Assembly: GCA_030427205.1 (NCBI GenBank)
Contig: JAUHXC010000001.1
Span: 496,001 to 560,000, forward strand
Length of the DNA stretch: 64,000 nt
Direction of reading: 5' to 3'
Source of the DNA: a bacterium
GTDB taxonomy: Bacteria > Myxococcota_A > Bradymonadia > UBA7976 > UBA1532
Both the position numbers and the translations under genes were made by a program. Under the pieces are notes generated by a model. That model had not been told where the DNA came from. It searched no databases and saw only the letters and a program-made list of their open reading frames with translations. Shown here piece after piece: positions 31,328 through 41,104 of this stretch; position 1 is the stretch's first letter; each line of letters opens with the position of its first letter.

Positions 31328-32488
31328 TCAGCTGTCGCCGTCGATCTCGGGCAGGGACGGGCGCTTCCAGCCGATGATCAGCTTCTGGCCCGGCCGCAGG
31401 ATCTTCTTGCGGCTGATGCGGTTCCAGCGGGTGAGCTTCTTGATGCTGGTGCGGTGGCGGCGGGCGAGCTTCCACAGGCTGTCGCCGCGGCGCACCTTGG
31501 TGTAGACCGGCAGCGGCTTGATCGCCTTGATGCCGTGGCGCTTGACGTACTCCTTGACCGCGGCGACCGAGGCCGGCGCGTCGAAGCGCACGTGCATGTG
31601 GTCGGCGTGGCCCCGCAGGTGGCGGATGATGCCGGCGCGCTGCTTGGTGCCGAAGATCTCGTCGAGGCGCTCGGCCGACAGGCCCGACGAGGCCCGGGCG
31701 TAGGTCTCGAGGCGGCGCATCAGCCGACGGTCGCTGAAGATGTACTCGACCCGGGCGCTCTCGAGCAGGGTCTGCATGAAGACCCAGGTGCGCGGCACAT
31801 CCAGCGTGCGCGCGGTCGCCCGCTTGAGGTAGGTCTCGTCGTGGCCCGCCTCGAGGTAGTAGGCGATGTCGGCGTCGCGCCCCGACTGGTGCGACAGGTG
31901 CCGCTTGAGCTTGCCGCCCTTCTTCGACGAGATGTCGCCGACGTGCAGCCGCGGGGTCTCGGGGAACTTCGCGTGCACCGCCGCGGCGGCCTCCTCGATG
32001 GCCGCGATGGCCTCGCGGGTGCCGTAGCGGAACTTGTCGCGCACGGTGAAGTGCTCGCCGGCCTGCAGTGCTTCGCCGTAGGCCAGCCAGCCGCGGTTGG
32101 GCTTGCCGATCGAGACGGTGTGCGGCCAGCTCGGCCCGGCCGCCGGGGCGGCGGCCCCGCTCTCGCCCTCGGCGCCGTGCTCGGCGTGCGCGTGCTCGGC
32201 GTGCGCGTGCTGCTCCTCGTGCAGCGCGTGCGCCGCGGCCATCTCGACCTCGACCGCCGCCTCGGCGTCGTCGATGCGGGCGAGCTCGTCTTCGAACGCC
32301 GCGTAGACGTGCGGGTCGGACGGGCCGCGCACGCCGCGCCACAGCGGGCTGCTCCACGCGGAGGCGGCGTCGAGCGCGGTCGGGTCGATGAGCGGCTCGC
32401 TGGCATGGGCCGGCGCCAGCATGCCGGCGGCGGCGACCAGGGCCAGCGCGCTGCCCCCACGGCGGATGCGTGTCATGATCGGCTTCAT
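31328..32488 (-). CDS. Penicillin-insensitive murein endopeptidase-like protein (M74) with LysM
   Basis: 386 residues with a signal peptide (ends APAHAS). After a His/Glu/Ala-rich spacer (residues 80-110, repeated HAEHAHAEH) comes an M74/MepA-type zinc peptidase: LHVGDISSKKGGKLKRHLSH, HQSGRDADIAYYL (metal His and Asp) and a final HADHMHVRF (metal His). A C-terminal LysM module (about 333-377, VRRGDSLWKLARRHRTSIKKL) binds peptidoglycan. MepA cleaves D-Ala-meso-DAP cross-links. GGAG lies eight bases before the ATG. The His-rich spacer could hold zinc. Gene lies 38 bases after a DUF4105 gene, on the same strand. Confidence 0.88.
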   Translation of the reverse strand: MKPIMTRIRRGGSALALVAAAGMLAPAHASEPLIDPTALDAASAWSSPLWRGVRGPSDPHVYAAFEDELARIDDAEAAVEVEMAAAHALHEEQHAHAEHAHAEHGAEGESGAAAPAAGPSWPHTVSIGKPNRGWLAYGEALQAGEHFTVRDKFRYGTREAIAAIEEAAAAVHAKFPETPRLHVGDISSKKGGKLKRHLSHQSGRDADIAYYLEAGHDETYLKRATARTLDVPRTWVFMQTLLESARVEYIFSDRRLMRRLETYARASSGLSAERLDEIFGTKQRAGIIRHLRGHADHMHVRFDAPASVAAVKEYVKRHGIKAIKPLPVYTKVRRGDSLWKLARRHRTSIKKLTRWNRISRKKILRPGQKLIIGWKRPSLPEIDGDS

Positions 32489-32526
32489 CGGTCACTCTCC
32501 AGACGACGACGCAGTCTAAGCATGTC

Positions 32527-33960
32527 CTACACCTCCGCACAAGTACGAACAGGTACGCATTCGCGACGCATCCCGCGGGTCGCGCGCCGGGCCGACGTGA
32601 CCCCGGCCGGCTGCCCGACCAGCCGCCGCGGACGCTGCACCGCCGCCGGCCGCTCGAGCGCGCGCCAGGCGAGCACGACCCCGAACAGGGCCGCCAGCCG
32701 CGGCGCGACGGGGCCCTCGACGGCGCTCCACGGGGTCAGCACCAGCAGCAGGGCCGCCAGCGCCAGCCGTACGCCCAGATAGGCCCGGGTGATGCCGCCG
32801 CCCGCGGGGCGGTTGCGCAGCAGCGCGAAGGCGGGGATCAGCAGCAGCAGGTCGGTGGGCGGCGCGGCCAACAGCAGCCAGTTGCGCTGCATATCGGGCC
32901 AGTCGCTGCCCAGGCCGACGACGATGAGCAGCAGCCCCAGGCCGGTCACCGCCAGCGCGTGCAGGGCCAGCACCGCCCCGCGCACCCGCCGCGAGAGCCG
33001 CGGCAGCAGCAGGGCGAGCAGCAGCAGCAGCGCCGCCCAGCCGGCGATGAGCGCCTGCCCGATCAGCGGCCAGCCGGCCCGCGGATCGTCGCCGCCGCGG
33101 GCGTGATCGATAATGGTCTCGCCGAGCAGCGGGCCGCGCTCGGTGGTGACCATGCCCAGGCCGTCGAACAGCGCCGCGGGCAGGTAGGCCTGCTCCCACA
33201 GCGTGCGGCCGCGGTCGAGCTCGATGCCCGGCACGACCTCGGTGAGCAGCAGCAGGGGCGGCAGCCCGGCGTAGGCCACCCGCACGTCGTCGCGGAAGCT
33301 CTCGCCGGTCGCGATCGGGCCCAGCGCGCCGTAGACCGCGCCGCCGGTGTAGAGGTCGAGATAGTCCCGCAGCCGGGTGGCGCAGTTCTCGCGGAAGGTA
33401 TCGTAGACGTAGTCCCGCCGCTCGCGGGTGATGTCGAGCCGCAGGTGGGTGATCAGCCGCTCGGTGGCCGCCACGCTCAGGTTCACCGGCCGCCGGCTGA
33501 CGGTGCGATCGGCCTTGATCCAACGGCGCAGCTGGCGGCCGTAGCGCCGGCTGTCGCCCCAGAACTCGACCCGCCCGCCGAGGAACTTCTGCACGTAGTC
33601 GTCTTCGGTGAACGCGGTCACCCCGAAGTTGAAGAGCTCGGCGTCCTCGACGGGCACGTCGGGGTCGTCGACCACCAGCATCGCCGCGTGGCCATAGAGG
33701 CTGTAGACGTCTTCGGAGACGCCGACGAAGACCAGCTCGACCCGCGGCACCCGCTCGGCGAGCGGCACCTCGGGCGGCGGCGGGGGCGGCGCGGGCTCGA
33801 GACCGAGGGCGATGAGCGGATCGACGGGCTCGTCGGCCTCGGGCGCGTCGGGTGCGGCCAGGGCCGACCCGATACAGCCCAGAAGCAGCACCGCCACGAC
33901 CCACAACGGCGGCCGCGAGGCCGGCCGGAGCGCGCGATGGCGGGAGAGACGGTGCAGCAT
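32527..33960 (-). CDS. DUF4105 domain membrane protein
   Basis: 477 residues from the ATG at 33960. Signal peptide (LLLGCIGSALAAP), a Pro-rich spacer, then the DUF4105 region: VYSLYGHAAMLVVDD, FNFGVTAF, DYVYDTFRENCATRLRDYLD (the conserved ENCATR Cys is characteristic). The C-terminal half has about five membrane helices. The domain has an NlpC/P60-like look and occurs with lipoproteins in Bacteroidetes and Proteobacteria, but activity is unproven. Its neighbour MepA points to cell-wall work. A GAGG lies three bases before the ATG, closer than ideal. Confidence 0.82.
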   Translation of the reverse strand: MLHRLSRHRALRPASRPPLWVVAVLLLGCIGSALAAPDAPEADEPVDPLIALGLEPAPPPPPPEVPLAERVPRVELVFVGVSEDVYSLYGHAAMLVVDDPDVPVEDAELFNFGVTAFTEDDYVQKFLGGRVEFWGDSRRYGRQLRRWIKADRTVSRRPVNLSVAATERLITHLRLDITRERRDYVYDTFRENCATRLRDYLDLYTGGAVYGALGPIATGESFRDDVRVAYAGLPPLLLLTEVVPGIELDRGRTLWEQAYLPAALFDGLGMVTTERGPLLGETIIDHARGGDDPRAGWPLIGQALIAGWAALLLLLALLLPRLSRRVRGAVLALHALAVTGLGLLLIVVGLGSDWPDMQRNWLLLAAPPTDLLLLIPAFALLRNRPAGGGITRAYLGVRLALAALLLVLTPWSAVEGPVAPRLAALFGVVLAWRALERPAAVQRPRRLVGQPAGVTSARRATRGMRRECVPVRTCAEV

Positions 33961-34183
33961 GGACCTCGACGGAACGGGCGAGACGGCGGCGGCGATACCC
34001 GAAGATCGTCCGCCGCTCACGGGCCCGATTTTGCGCCATGAACGGTTGAACCGAGCAAGGCAATACCCGCGGCGGGGGTGCGTTGGCAAGGCATTGCGTA
34101 GGTGTGCGTGGGCCGATGTGGGTCGGCGTGCGTGGGCCGCTGTGCGTGAGAGCGACGCGCGGGCGCGGCGTCGCCCGGCGACA

Positions 34184-35410
<1,227 letters not shown>

Positions 35411-35534
35411 GATCTCCTCCCCAGACGTGTGCCGGGCACCATACCGCCCCCGACCCGTACGAAAAAAGCGGCCTGTGACCCCGGCTCACCGAATGCATCC
35501 AATCGTGCCGACAGATGTCAGGAGGCCGCCGCAG

Positions 35535-36353
35535 ATGCCCGAAGGACCCGAGGTTCGCCGTCAGTGCGACCAGCTCGCGACCGCCCTCGCCGGCCGCCCG
35601 ACCCGCGCAGTGTGGTTCGCCTTCGAGCGCCTGCAGCGCTACGCCCCGGCCCTCGAGGGCGCGGTGGTGCACGCCGTCGAGCCGCGGGGCAAGGCGTTCC
35701 TGGTGCGCTTCGAGGGCGGCATGAACCTCTACGCCCACCACCAGCTCTACGGGCGCTGGATGGTGCGCCGGGCCGGCGAGCGGCCAGAGACCCGGCGTCA
35801 GCTGCGGGCGGTGGTCGAGAATGCGCGCAAGGCGGCGCTGTTGTATTCGGCCAGCGAGATCGAGGTGCTGCCCGACGCCGAGCTGCGCAGCCACCCCTAC
35901 CTGGCGAAGCTGGGGCCCGACATCCTCGACCCCGCGACCACCGCCGGCACCGTCGAGGGGCGGCTGACCGACGACCGCTTCCGCCGGCGGGGGCTCGCGG
36001 CGCTGTATCTCGACCAGGGCTTTCTGGCGGGCAACGGCAACTATCTGCGCAGCGAGATGCTCTTCGTGGCGGGCCTCGACCCCCGGCGCAAGGCGCAGAG
36101 CCTCGACGAGAGCGACCGCCGCCGGCTGGCCGAGGCGACCATCACCATCGGCCAGCGGGCCTATACCACCGCGGGCGTCACCAACGACCCCGAGCGGGTG
36201 GCGCGCATGAAGGCCGAAGGCGCCCGGCGGCGGGCCTATCGCCACTTCGTCTTCGGCCGCGACGGGCGCCCGTGCTTCGAGTGCGGCGCGGCCATCGAGC
36301 GCTGCGACATGGCCGGGCGGCGGATCTACACCTGCCCCGGCTGCCAGCGCTGA
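35535..36353 (+). CDS. nei: Endonuclease VIII (Nei) DNA glycosylase
   Basis: 272 residues. Starts MPEGPEVRRQCDQLATAL with the catalytic Pro2-Glu3; also typical of E. coli Nei are VWFAFERLQRY, LYAHHQLYGRW, ALLYSASEIEVL, LDQGFLAGNGNYLRSEML and the C-terminal zinc finger CFECGAAIERC...CPGCQR. It removes oxidised pyrimidines and nicks by beta,delta-elimination. GGAGG lies nine bases before the ATG. A weaker sigma54-like element, CGGCTC-ACCGA-ATGCA (35482-35497), has the right GG-N10-GC spacing. Followed after four bases by the DUF2256-DUF3253 gene. Confidence 0.95.
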   Translation: MPEGPEVRRQCDQLATALAGRPTRAVWFAFERLQRYAPALEGAVVHAVEPRGKAFLVRFEGGMNLYAHHQLYGRWMVRRAGERPETRRQLRAVVENARKAALLYSASEIEVLPDAELRSHPYLAKLGPDILDPATTAGTVEGRLTDDRFRRRGLAALYLDQGFLAGNGNYLRSEMLFVAGLDPRRKAQSLDESDRRRLAEATITIGQRAYTTAGVTNDPERVARMKAEGARRRAYRHFVFGRDGRPCFECGAAIERCDMAGRRIYTCPGCQR

Positions 36354-36357
36354 GCCG

Positions 36358-36732
36358 ATGGATCATCCGCCGAAGATCTGCGCCACCTGCGGCCGGCCGT
36401 TCGAGTGGCGGGCGAAGTGGGCCGCCGAGTGGGACGACGTGCGCTATTGCTCGACAGGCTGCCGACGGCACAAGCCGGGCGCGCTCGACGGGCAGCTCGA
36501 AGCGGCCATCGCCGCGCTGCTCGAGGCCCGCGGGCCGGGCAAGACCATCTGCCCCAGCGAGGCCGCCCGCGCCGTACGCCCCGACGATTGGCGGCCGCTG
36601 ATGGAGCGCGTGCGCCGCGCTGCCCGCCGCATGGCCCACGCCGGCGCGGTCGAGATCACCCAGAAGGGCCGGGTCGTCGACCCGGGCGGCTTCCGCGGGC
36701 CGATCCGCATCCGGCGGGCCGAGAACTTGTGA
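36358..36732 (+). CDS. DUF2256-DUF3253 fusion protein
   Basis: 124 residues. Residues 1-45 are DUF2256, a small zinc-binding module (KICATCGRPFEWRAKW...VRYCSTGCRRHK). Residues 50-124 are DUF3253, a winged-helix-like domain (TICPSEAARAV, WRPLMERVRRAARRMAHAGAVEITQKG). Both small families are often separate and lie near cryptochrome/photolyase or DNA repair genes; here they are fused and sit four bases after nei, so a link to DNA repair is likely. The biochemical role is unknown. Confidence 0.88.
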   Translation: MDHPPKICATCGRPFEWRAKWAAEWDDVRYCSTGCRRHKPGALDGQLEAAIAALLEARGPGKTICPSEAARAVRPDDWRPLMERVRRAARRMAHAGAVEITQKGRVVDPGGFRGPIRIRRAENL

Positions 36733-36763
36733 TCGCCCGCGCCGCCGGGCGACCATCCGCCCG

Positions 36764-38329
36764 ATGCGCACCCTCTGGCTCTTGTTGCTGCTGCTCGTCG
36801 CGTCGGCCCCGGCCGCGCCGGCCCTCGCCGCGCCGGACGACGACGTATGCCCCGAGGGCAAGGTGCGCAACGAAGACACCGCCGGCCACTGCTGCTGGGA
36901 GGGCCAGGCGTGGTCCGGGCTGTACAAGCAGTGCGTCGGCCTCGCCGAGTGCCCCGAGGGCATGCTGCCCGACGAGGACGGCGAGGACTGCGTGACCCTC
37001 GAGTGCGAGGGCGGGCGGGTCGAGGTGCAGGGCGCCTGCTGCTGGCCCGGGCAGCGCTGGGCGGGCCACTGCGACGGTGAGCCCGAGTGCCCCGCGGGCC
37101 TGCGGGCCGACGGCGAGGACTGCGTCGAGGCCGGGCCGGCGCAGCCGCAGCCCCCGCCGCCGCTGCCGCCGGCCGATCCGCTGCCGTATGTCTCGCCGCG
37201 GCCCGAGGCGGCGGTCGACCTGTCGCCGGGGGACTATCAGCGCGGCTCGCCCAAGCGCGAGGCGGGCCGCTTTCGCAACGAGGCGCGCCACTTCGTGGTG
37301 ATCTCGCGGCCGATCCGCTTCAAGAAGGGCGAGGTCACCCGCCGCGAGTGGCGCATGCTGGTGCCCCACGACCCGAGCCGCTTCGCCGGCTGCGGCCTCG
37401 ACTGCCCGGTGGAGCGGGTGAGCTGGTACGAGGCGCTGGAGTACCTCAACCGCCTGTCCCGCGCCGAGGGCCTGCCGGCGTGTTATCCGCTCGAAGGCTG
37501 CGTGGGTCAGCCCGGCGGCGGCTGCCCCGACGACCAACTGCTCTGCCGCAGCAGCTTCACCTGCGCCGCGGTGCGCTTCGTCGGCCTCGACTGCGCCGGC
37601 TATCGGCTGCCCACCGAGGCCGAGTGGGAGTTCGCCGCCCGCGCGGGCACCGTCGGGCCCTACCCCGGCGCGGCGCAGGGCTCGGGGCAGGGCTCGGCGC
37701 TGGACGAGATCGCGTGGACCGCCGCCAACAGCGCGGTGGACTACGCCGACGGGGTCGACTGCGCCGCCTGGAGCCGCGCGCCCACCCCGCGGCGCTGCGG
37801 GCCGCACGGGTTCAATACCCGGCTGGCGAACCCGTGGGGCGTCCACGACATGCTGGGCAACGTCGCCGAGTGGGTCTGGGACGGCTTCGGGCGCTATCCG
37901 CGCCACGGGGCCGCCGATCCGATCAACCACCTGGGGCTGCAGCGGGTGGTGCGCGGGGGCAGCTTCGCCGATCGCGAGCCACGGGTCGCGCTGCGGGCGC
38001 GCATGCCGCCCGACGGGCGCAACGCGACGGTGGGCTTCCGCTGGGTGCGCACGCTGCGCGACGACGTGCCGCCGCCGCTCTTGAGGCGGCCGGTAGACGT
38101 GCCCGCGGGCGCGCCGCCGGTGCAGGTCGAGCAAGCCGCGCCGGCCGCCCGCCCCAAGGCTCCCGATCGCCCGCGGGTGGGCGACGAGGACGCGCCCGAG
38201 CGCGGCGGGGCCGACGAGGACGCCCCGGAAGGCTCGCCAGGGCCGCCCGCTGACCGCCGGCGGCCCGATTCGGGCCCGACCCCGGCCGAGGCCCCGCCGC
38301 CGCCCGGTCGGCCCATGGGACCCGGCTGA
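36764..38329 (+). CDS. Secreted FGE-sulfatase-fold protein (formylglycine-generating enzyme-like)
   Basis: 521 residues with a signal peptide (ends PALAAP). Two short Cys modules (CPEGKVRNEDTAGHCCW and CEGGRVEVQGACCW, residues 28-125) and a Pro linker precede the FGE-sulfatase domain (about 150-430): SPGDYQRGSP, YRLPTEAEWEFAARAGT, MLGNVAEWVWDG and VVRGGSF. The Cys pair of true FGE is replaced (PRVALRARMPP), so cofactor-independent sulfatase activation is not expected. The C-terminal 90 residues are Pro/Ala/Asp-rich. There is no Shine-Dalgarno; TTGTGA (36727-36732), 18 bases, GACCAT, then seven bases to the ATG could be a leaderless promoter. Similar proteins are abundant in Myxococcota and may be scaffolds or binding proteins. 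Confidence 0.85.
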   Translation: MRTLWLLLLLLVASAPAAPALAAPDDDVCPEGKVRNEDTAGHCCWEGQAWSGLYKQCVGLAECPEGMLPDEDGEDCVTLECEGGRVEVQGACCWPGQRWAGHCDGEPECPAGLRADGEDCVEAGPAQPQPPPPLPPADPLPYVSPRPEAAVDLSPGDYQRGSPKREAGRFRNEARHFVVISRPIRFKKGEVTRREWRMLVPHDPSRFAGCGLDCPVERVSWYEALEYLNRLSRAEGLPACYPLEGCVGQPGGGCPDDQLLCRSSFTCAAVRFVGLDCAGYRLPTEAEWEFAARAGTVGPYPGAAQGSGQGSALDEIAWTAANSAVDYADGVDCAAWSRAPTPRRCGPHGFNTRLANPWGVHDMLGNVAEWVWDGFGRYPRHGAADPINHLGLQRVVRGGSFADREPRVALRARMPPDGRNATVGFRWVRTLRDDVPPPLLRRPVDVPAGAPPVQVEQAAPAARPKAPDRPRVGDEDAPERGGADEDAPEGSPGPPADRRRPDSGPTPAEAPPPPGRPMGPG

Positions 38330-38492
38330 GGAGCCCTGCCGAGGGTCCCCGTGGGGCATGTCACCGGTCACGGATCGTCACGCGCGGGTGATGATCGGGG
38401 CGCGGCGCGCGGCGGCTTGGGATATAGTGCGTACGGCGCGGGCCGCGGTCGGCGCGCGACGCCACGACCGACGAAGGGGCACCCACCCGCCG

Positions 38493-41093
38493 ATGCATCA
38501 AGACCAGGTCATCGCCGGCATCCGGCTGGGCAAGATCATCGGCGCCGGCGCGACCGGCGTCGTGCACGCCGGCACGGTCGAGGCCACCGGGCAGCAGGTG
38601 GCGGTCAAGCTGGTGCGCCCCCAGCCGGGGCAGCCGGCCAAGCTCGTCGAGCGCACCGTGCAGGAGGGGCGGGTCGGCTGGGCGGTGCGCCACCCCAACG
38701 TGGTGCGGGTCTACGAGTGGGGCATGGCCGGCGGCGGCGCGGCCTATATCGTCATGGAGCGCCTGGAGGGCGAGACGCTCTCCCAGCGGCTGTTGACCCG
38801 CGGGCGGCTCGAGCCGTGGGAGGCCATCCGCATCGCGCGCCATATCGCCCGCGGGCTGGCGGCGATCCACGCCGAGGGCGGGGTGCACCGCGACGTCAAG
38901 CCGGAGAACGTCTTCTTGTGCACGGTGCCCGCCGACACCATCAAGCTGCTCGACCTGGGCATCGTGCACCTGGGCGCCGACCACCCCGCGCGGCTGGTGC
39001 GCACCGGCGTGGGGCTGGTGGTGGGCACCCTGGGCTATCTGGCCCCCGAGCAGGCCCGCGGCGGTGAGATCGACGCCCGCTCCGACCTCTACGGGCTGGG
39101 CGCGCTCTTGTACCACGCGCTGACCGGCGAGCCGCCGCACCCCGACGGCGACGTGGTCGACGTGCTGCGCCACATCGCGCTGATGACCGAGGCCCCGGCC
39201 CTGCCGCCCGAGCTGCCGCCCGAGCTGAGCGACCTGGTGCGCTGGCTGCTGGCCCCCGAGCCGGGCGATCGGCCGCCGGACGCCGGCTCGGTGCTCAACG
39301 CCCTCGAGCTCGCCCAGCCGTCGACGCCCGCCGACCGCCCCAAGCCGGAGCCCACCGACGAGTTCCTGGCGATGGACGAGATCGCCGACCATCAGCAGAT
39401 CCGGGCGGGCATCATCGCCGGGGTGGCCCGGGCGGTGCGCGAGGGCGGCTCGCAGGCGCTCGAGGACGACCTGGTGGCGCTCGACCGGCTCAAGGAGCGG
39501 CGGCGCAGCGCGGCGGCCCGGGTGCGCGAGCTGCGCCGGCAGACCTCGGCCCTCGCCGAGGAGCTCGACGGGCGCAAGCGGACCCTCGAGGCGACCCGGG
39601 CCGAGCTCGAGCAGGGGCAGGCCGAGGTGCGCGAGCGCTATCTGCAGTCGACGGCGGCGCTGATGGAGATCGCCGACAGCATCGAAGACATCGACCGGCG
39701 CTACCTGCGGCAGTACGAGACCCTCGACGGGCTCTTGTCGGAGGAGAACGCCGAGCAGCCGGCGGCGGTCAGCGTGCCCCGCTGCCTGGCCGAGATGGAG
39801 GCGCTGCACCAGTCGCGGGCGTTCTTCGCCGACTCCCAGGCCCAGGTGCGCACCCGCCTGCGGACCCAGCATCGGGCGGTGAGCGGCATCAACCTGCAGG
39901 TCATCGAGATCAAGCGCGAGCTGCTGGCGGTCGAGGCCGAGCGGCAGGCGACCCTGGTGGGGCTCGAGGACGCCCAGCGCACCGCCGAGGACGAGGTGCT
40001 CAAGCTCGACCGGGAGATCGAGCACCAGTTCCTGCGGCTGGGTTTCCTGGTGCAGGCCCATCAGGCGCGCAAGCGCATGCGGCGGGACGCCGAGGCGGGC
40101 CCCGAGGACAGCGTCGAGCGCGGGCGGCGGCCACGGGTGGTGGGCAAGATCAGCCGCCGGCGCTCGATCGACGCCCGCAACGCCGCCCAGGCCCGCGATC
40201 GACGCTCGATCGACGCCGGGCCCCCGCGGGATCGACGCTCGCTCGACGCCGGCCCCCCGCGGGATCGACGCTCGGTCTCCGACCGGCGCTCGCAGAACAT
40301 GACCCCGCAGCGCGATCGGCGGGCGGTGGCCGATCGGCGCTCGCAGAACGTCGAGCCGGTCCGCGAGCCCCGGCCGTCGAACCGGGCGGCGACGATCGAC
40401 CCCGATCGCACCGACGAGATGGACGATCTCGACAGCATCGATACCAACCCCCGCCATCGCCCCGAAGACCAGACGAGCCCCGAGATGCAGGTGCCGACCG
40501 ACCCCCGGCTGGCGGCGGCGGGTGATCCGGTGAGCGATCCGGGGGACGATACCGCGCCGCAGTCGCCGATCGACGACGGGGCGGAGTCGCTGCCCGGCGC
40601 CGACATCACCTCGCCCGAGCGGCGGCCGCCGTCGCGCCTCGGCGATACCCAAGAGCTGGTCTCGCCGCGCATCGAGCCGCCGGTGGGCGCGCTGGTGCGC
40701 GATCGGGCCTCACGGCCGCCGCCCCTGCCCGACGCCGTCTGGACCTCGGCGTCATCCCCCGGTCGGCCCGCCGTCGCCGATCGGCGGGCGGTGGAGCGGG
40801 TGCCCTGCGCGGTGCGGGTCGAGGTGCAGACCGCCAACGAGCGCTCGCTCTTGACCAGCCGCGACCTGAGCGATCAGGGGGTCTACGTCTTCGCCCCGCG
40901 GGTGCGCCCGGTGGGCACGGCGGCGGAGGTGGTGCTGCACCTCGGCGACGACCGGGTGCGCATCGACGGGCGGGTGGTGCACGGCCAGCCGGGGGTCGGC
41001 TACGCGCTGTGCTTCGTCGACATCTCGGCCAAGGCCAGCAGCCGGCTGGCGGACTTCCTCGCCGACGCCGCCCGCCGGGCGCGCTCGGGCTGA
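38493..41093 (+). CDS. Ser/Thr protein kinase fused to coiled coil and PilZ domain
   Basis: 866 residues. Kinase domain about 10-280: Gly loop GAGATGVV, Lys39 in VAVKL, catalytic HRDVKPEN (Asp134, Asn139), DLG in place of DFG (154-156) and a PEQ variant of APE. A coiled coil follows (about 300-545), then a basic segment (about 560-640) in which RRS(I/L/V) words repeat, then an acidic linker, then a C-terminal PilZ domain (about 765-860) with both c-di-GMP signature parts, RAVER (RxxxR) and DLSDQG ((D/N)xSxxG). No membrane helix. This would join c-di-GMP sensing to protein phosphorylation. The ATG at 38493 lacks a close Shine-Dalgarno; TATAGT at 38423-38428 may be a -10 box. Convergent with phoD. 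Confidence 0.9.
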   Translation: MHQDQVIAGIRLGKIIGAGATGVVHAGTVEATGQQVAVKLVRPQPGQPAKLVERTVQEGRVGWAVRHPNVVRVYEWGMAGGGAAYIVMERLEGETLSQRLLTRGRLEPWEAIRIARHIARGLAAIHAEGGVHRDVKPENVFLCTVPADTIKLLDLGIVHLGADHPARLVRTGVGLVVGTLGYLAPEQARGGEIDARSDLYGLGALLYHALTGEPPHPDGDVVDVLRHIALMTEAPALPPELPPELSDLVRWLLAPEPGDRPPDAGSVLNALELAQPSTPADRPKPEPTDEFLAMDEIADHQQIRAGIIAGVARAVREGGSQALEDDLVALDRLKERRRSAAARVRELRRQTSALAEELDGRKRTLEATRAELEQGQAEVRERYLQSTAALMEIADSIEDIDRRYLRQYETLDGLLSEENAEQPAAVSVPRCLAEMEALHQSRAFFADSQAQVRTRLRTQHRAVSGINLQVIEIKRELLAVEAERQATLVGLEDAQRTAEDEVLKLDREIEHQFLRLGFLVQAHQARKRMRRDAEAGPEDSVERGRRPRVVGKISRRRSIDARNAAQARDRRSIDAGPPRDRRSLDAGPPRDRRSVSDRRSQNMTPQRDRRAVADRRSQNVEPVREPRPSNRAATIDPDRTDEMDDLDSIDTNPRHRPEDQTSPEMQVPTDPRLAAAGDPVSDPGDDTAPQSPIDDGAESLPGADITSPERRPPSRLGDTQELVSPRIEPPVGALVRDRASRPPPLPDAVWTSASSPGRPAVADRRAVERVPCAVRVEVQTANERSLLTSRDLSDQGVYVFAPRVRPVGTAAEVVLHLGDDRVRIDGRVVHGQPGVGYALCFVDISAKASSRLADFLADAARRARSG

Positions 41094-41104
41094 AGGTCGC
41101 GCCG

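Noticed and set aside
34106..34139. GCGTGGGCCG repeated 24 bases apart in the gap before the DUF4105 gene
   Set aside because: Only two copies in G+C-rich DNA, not palindromic and not positioned at a promoter. Probably chance.
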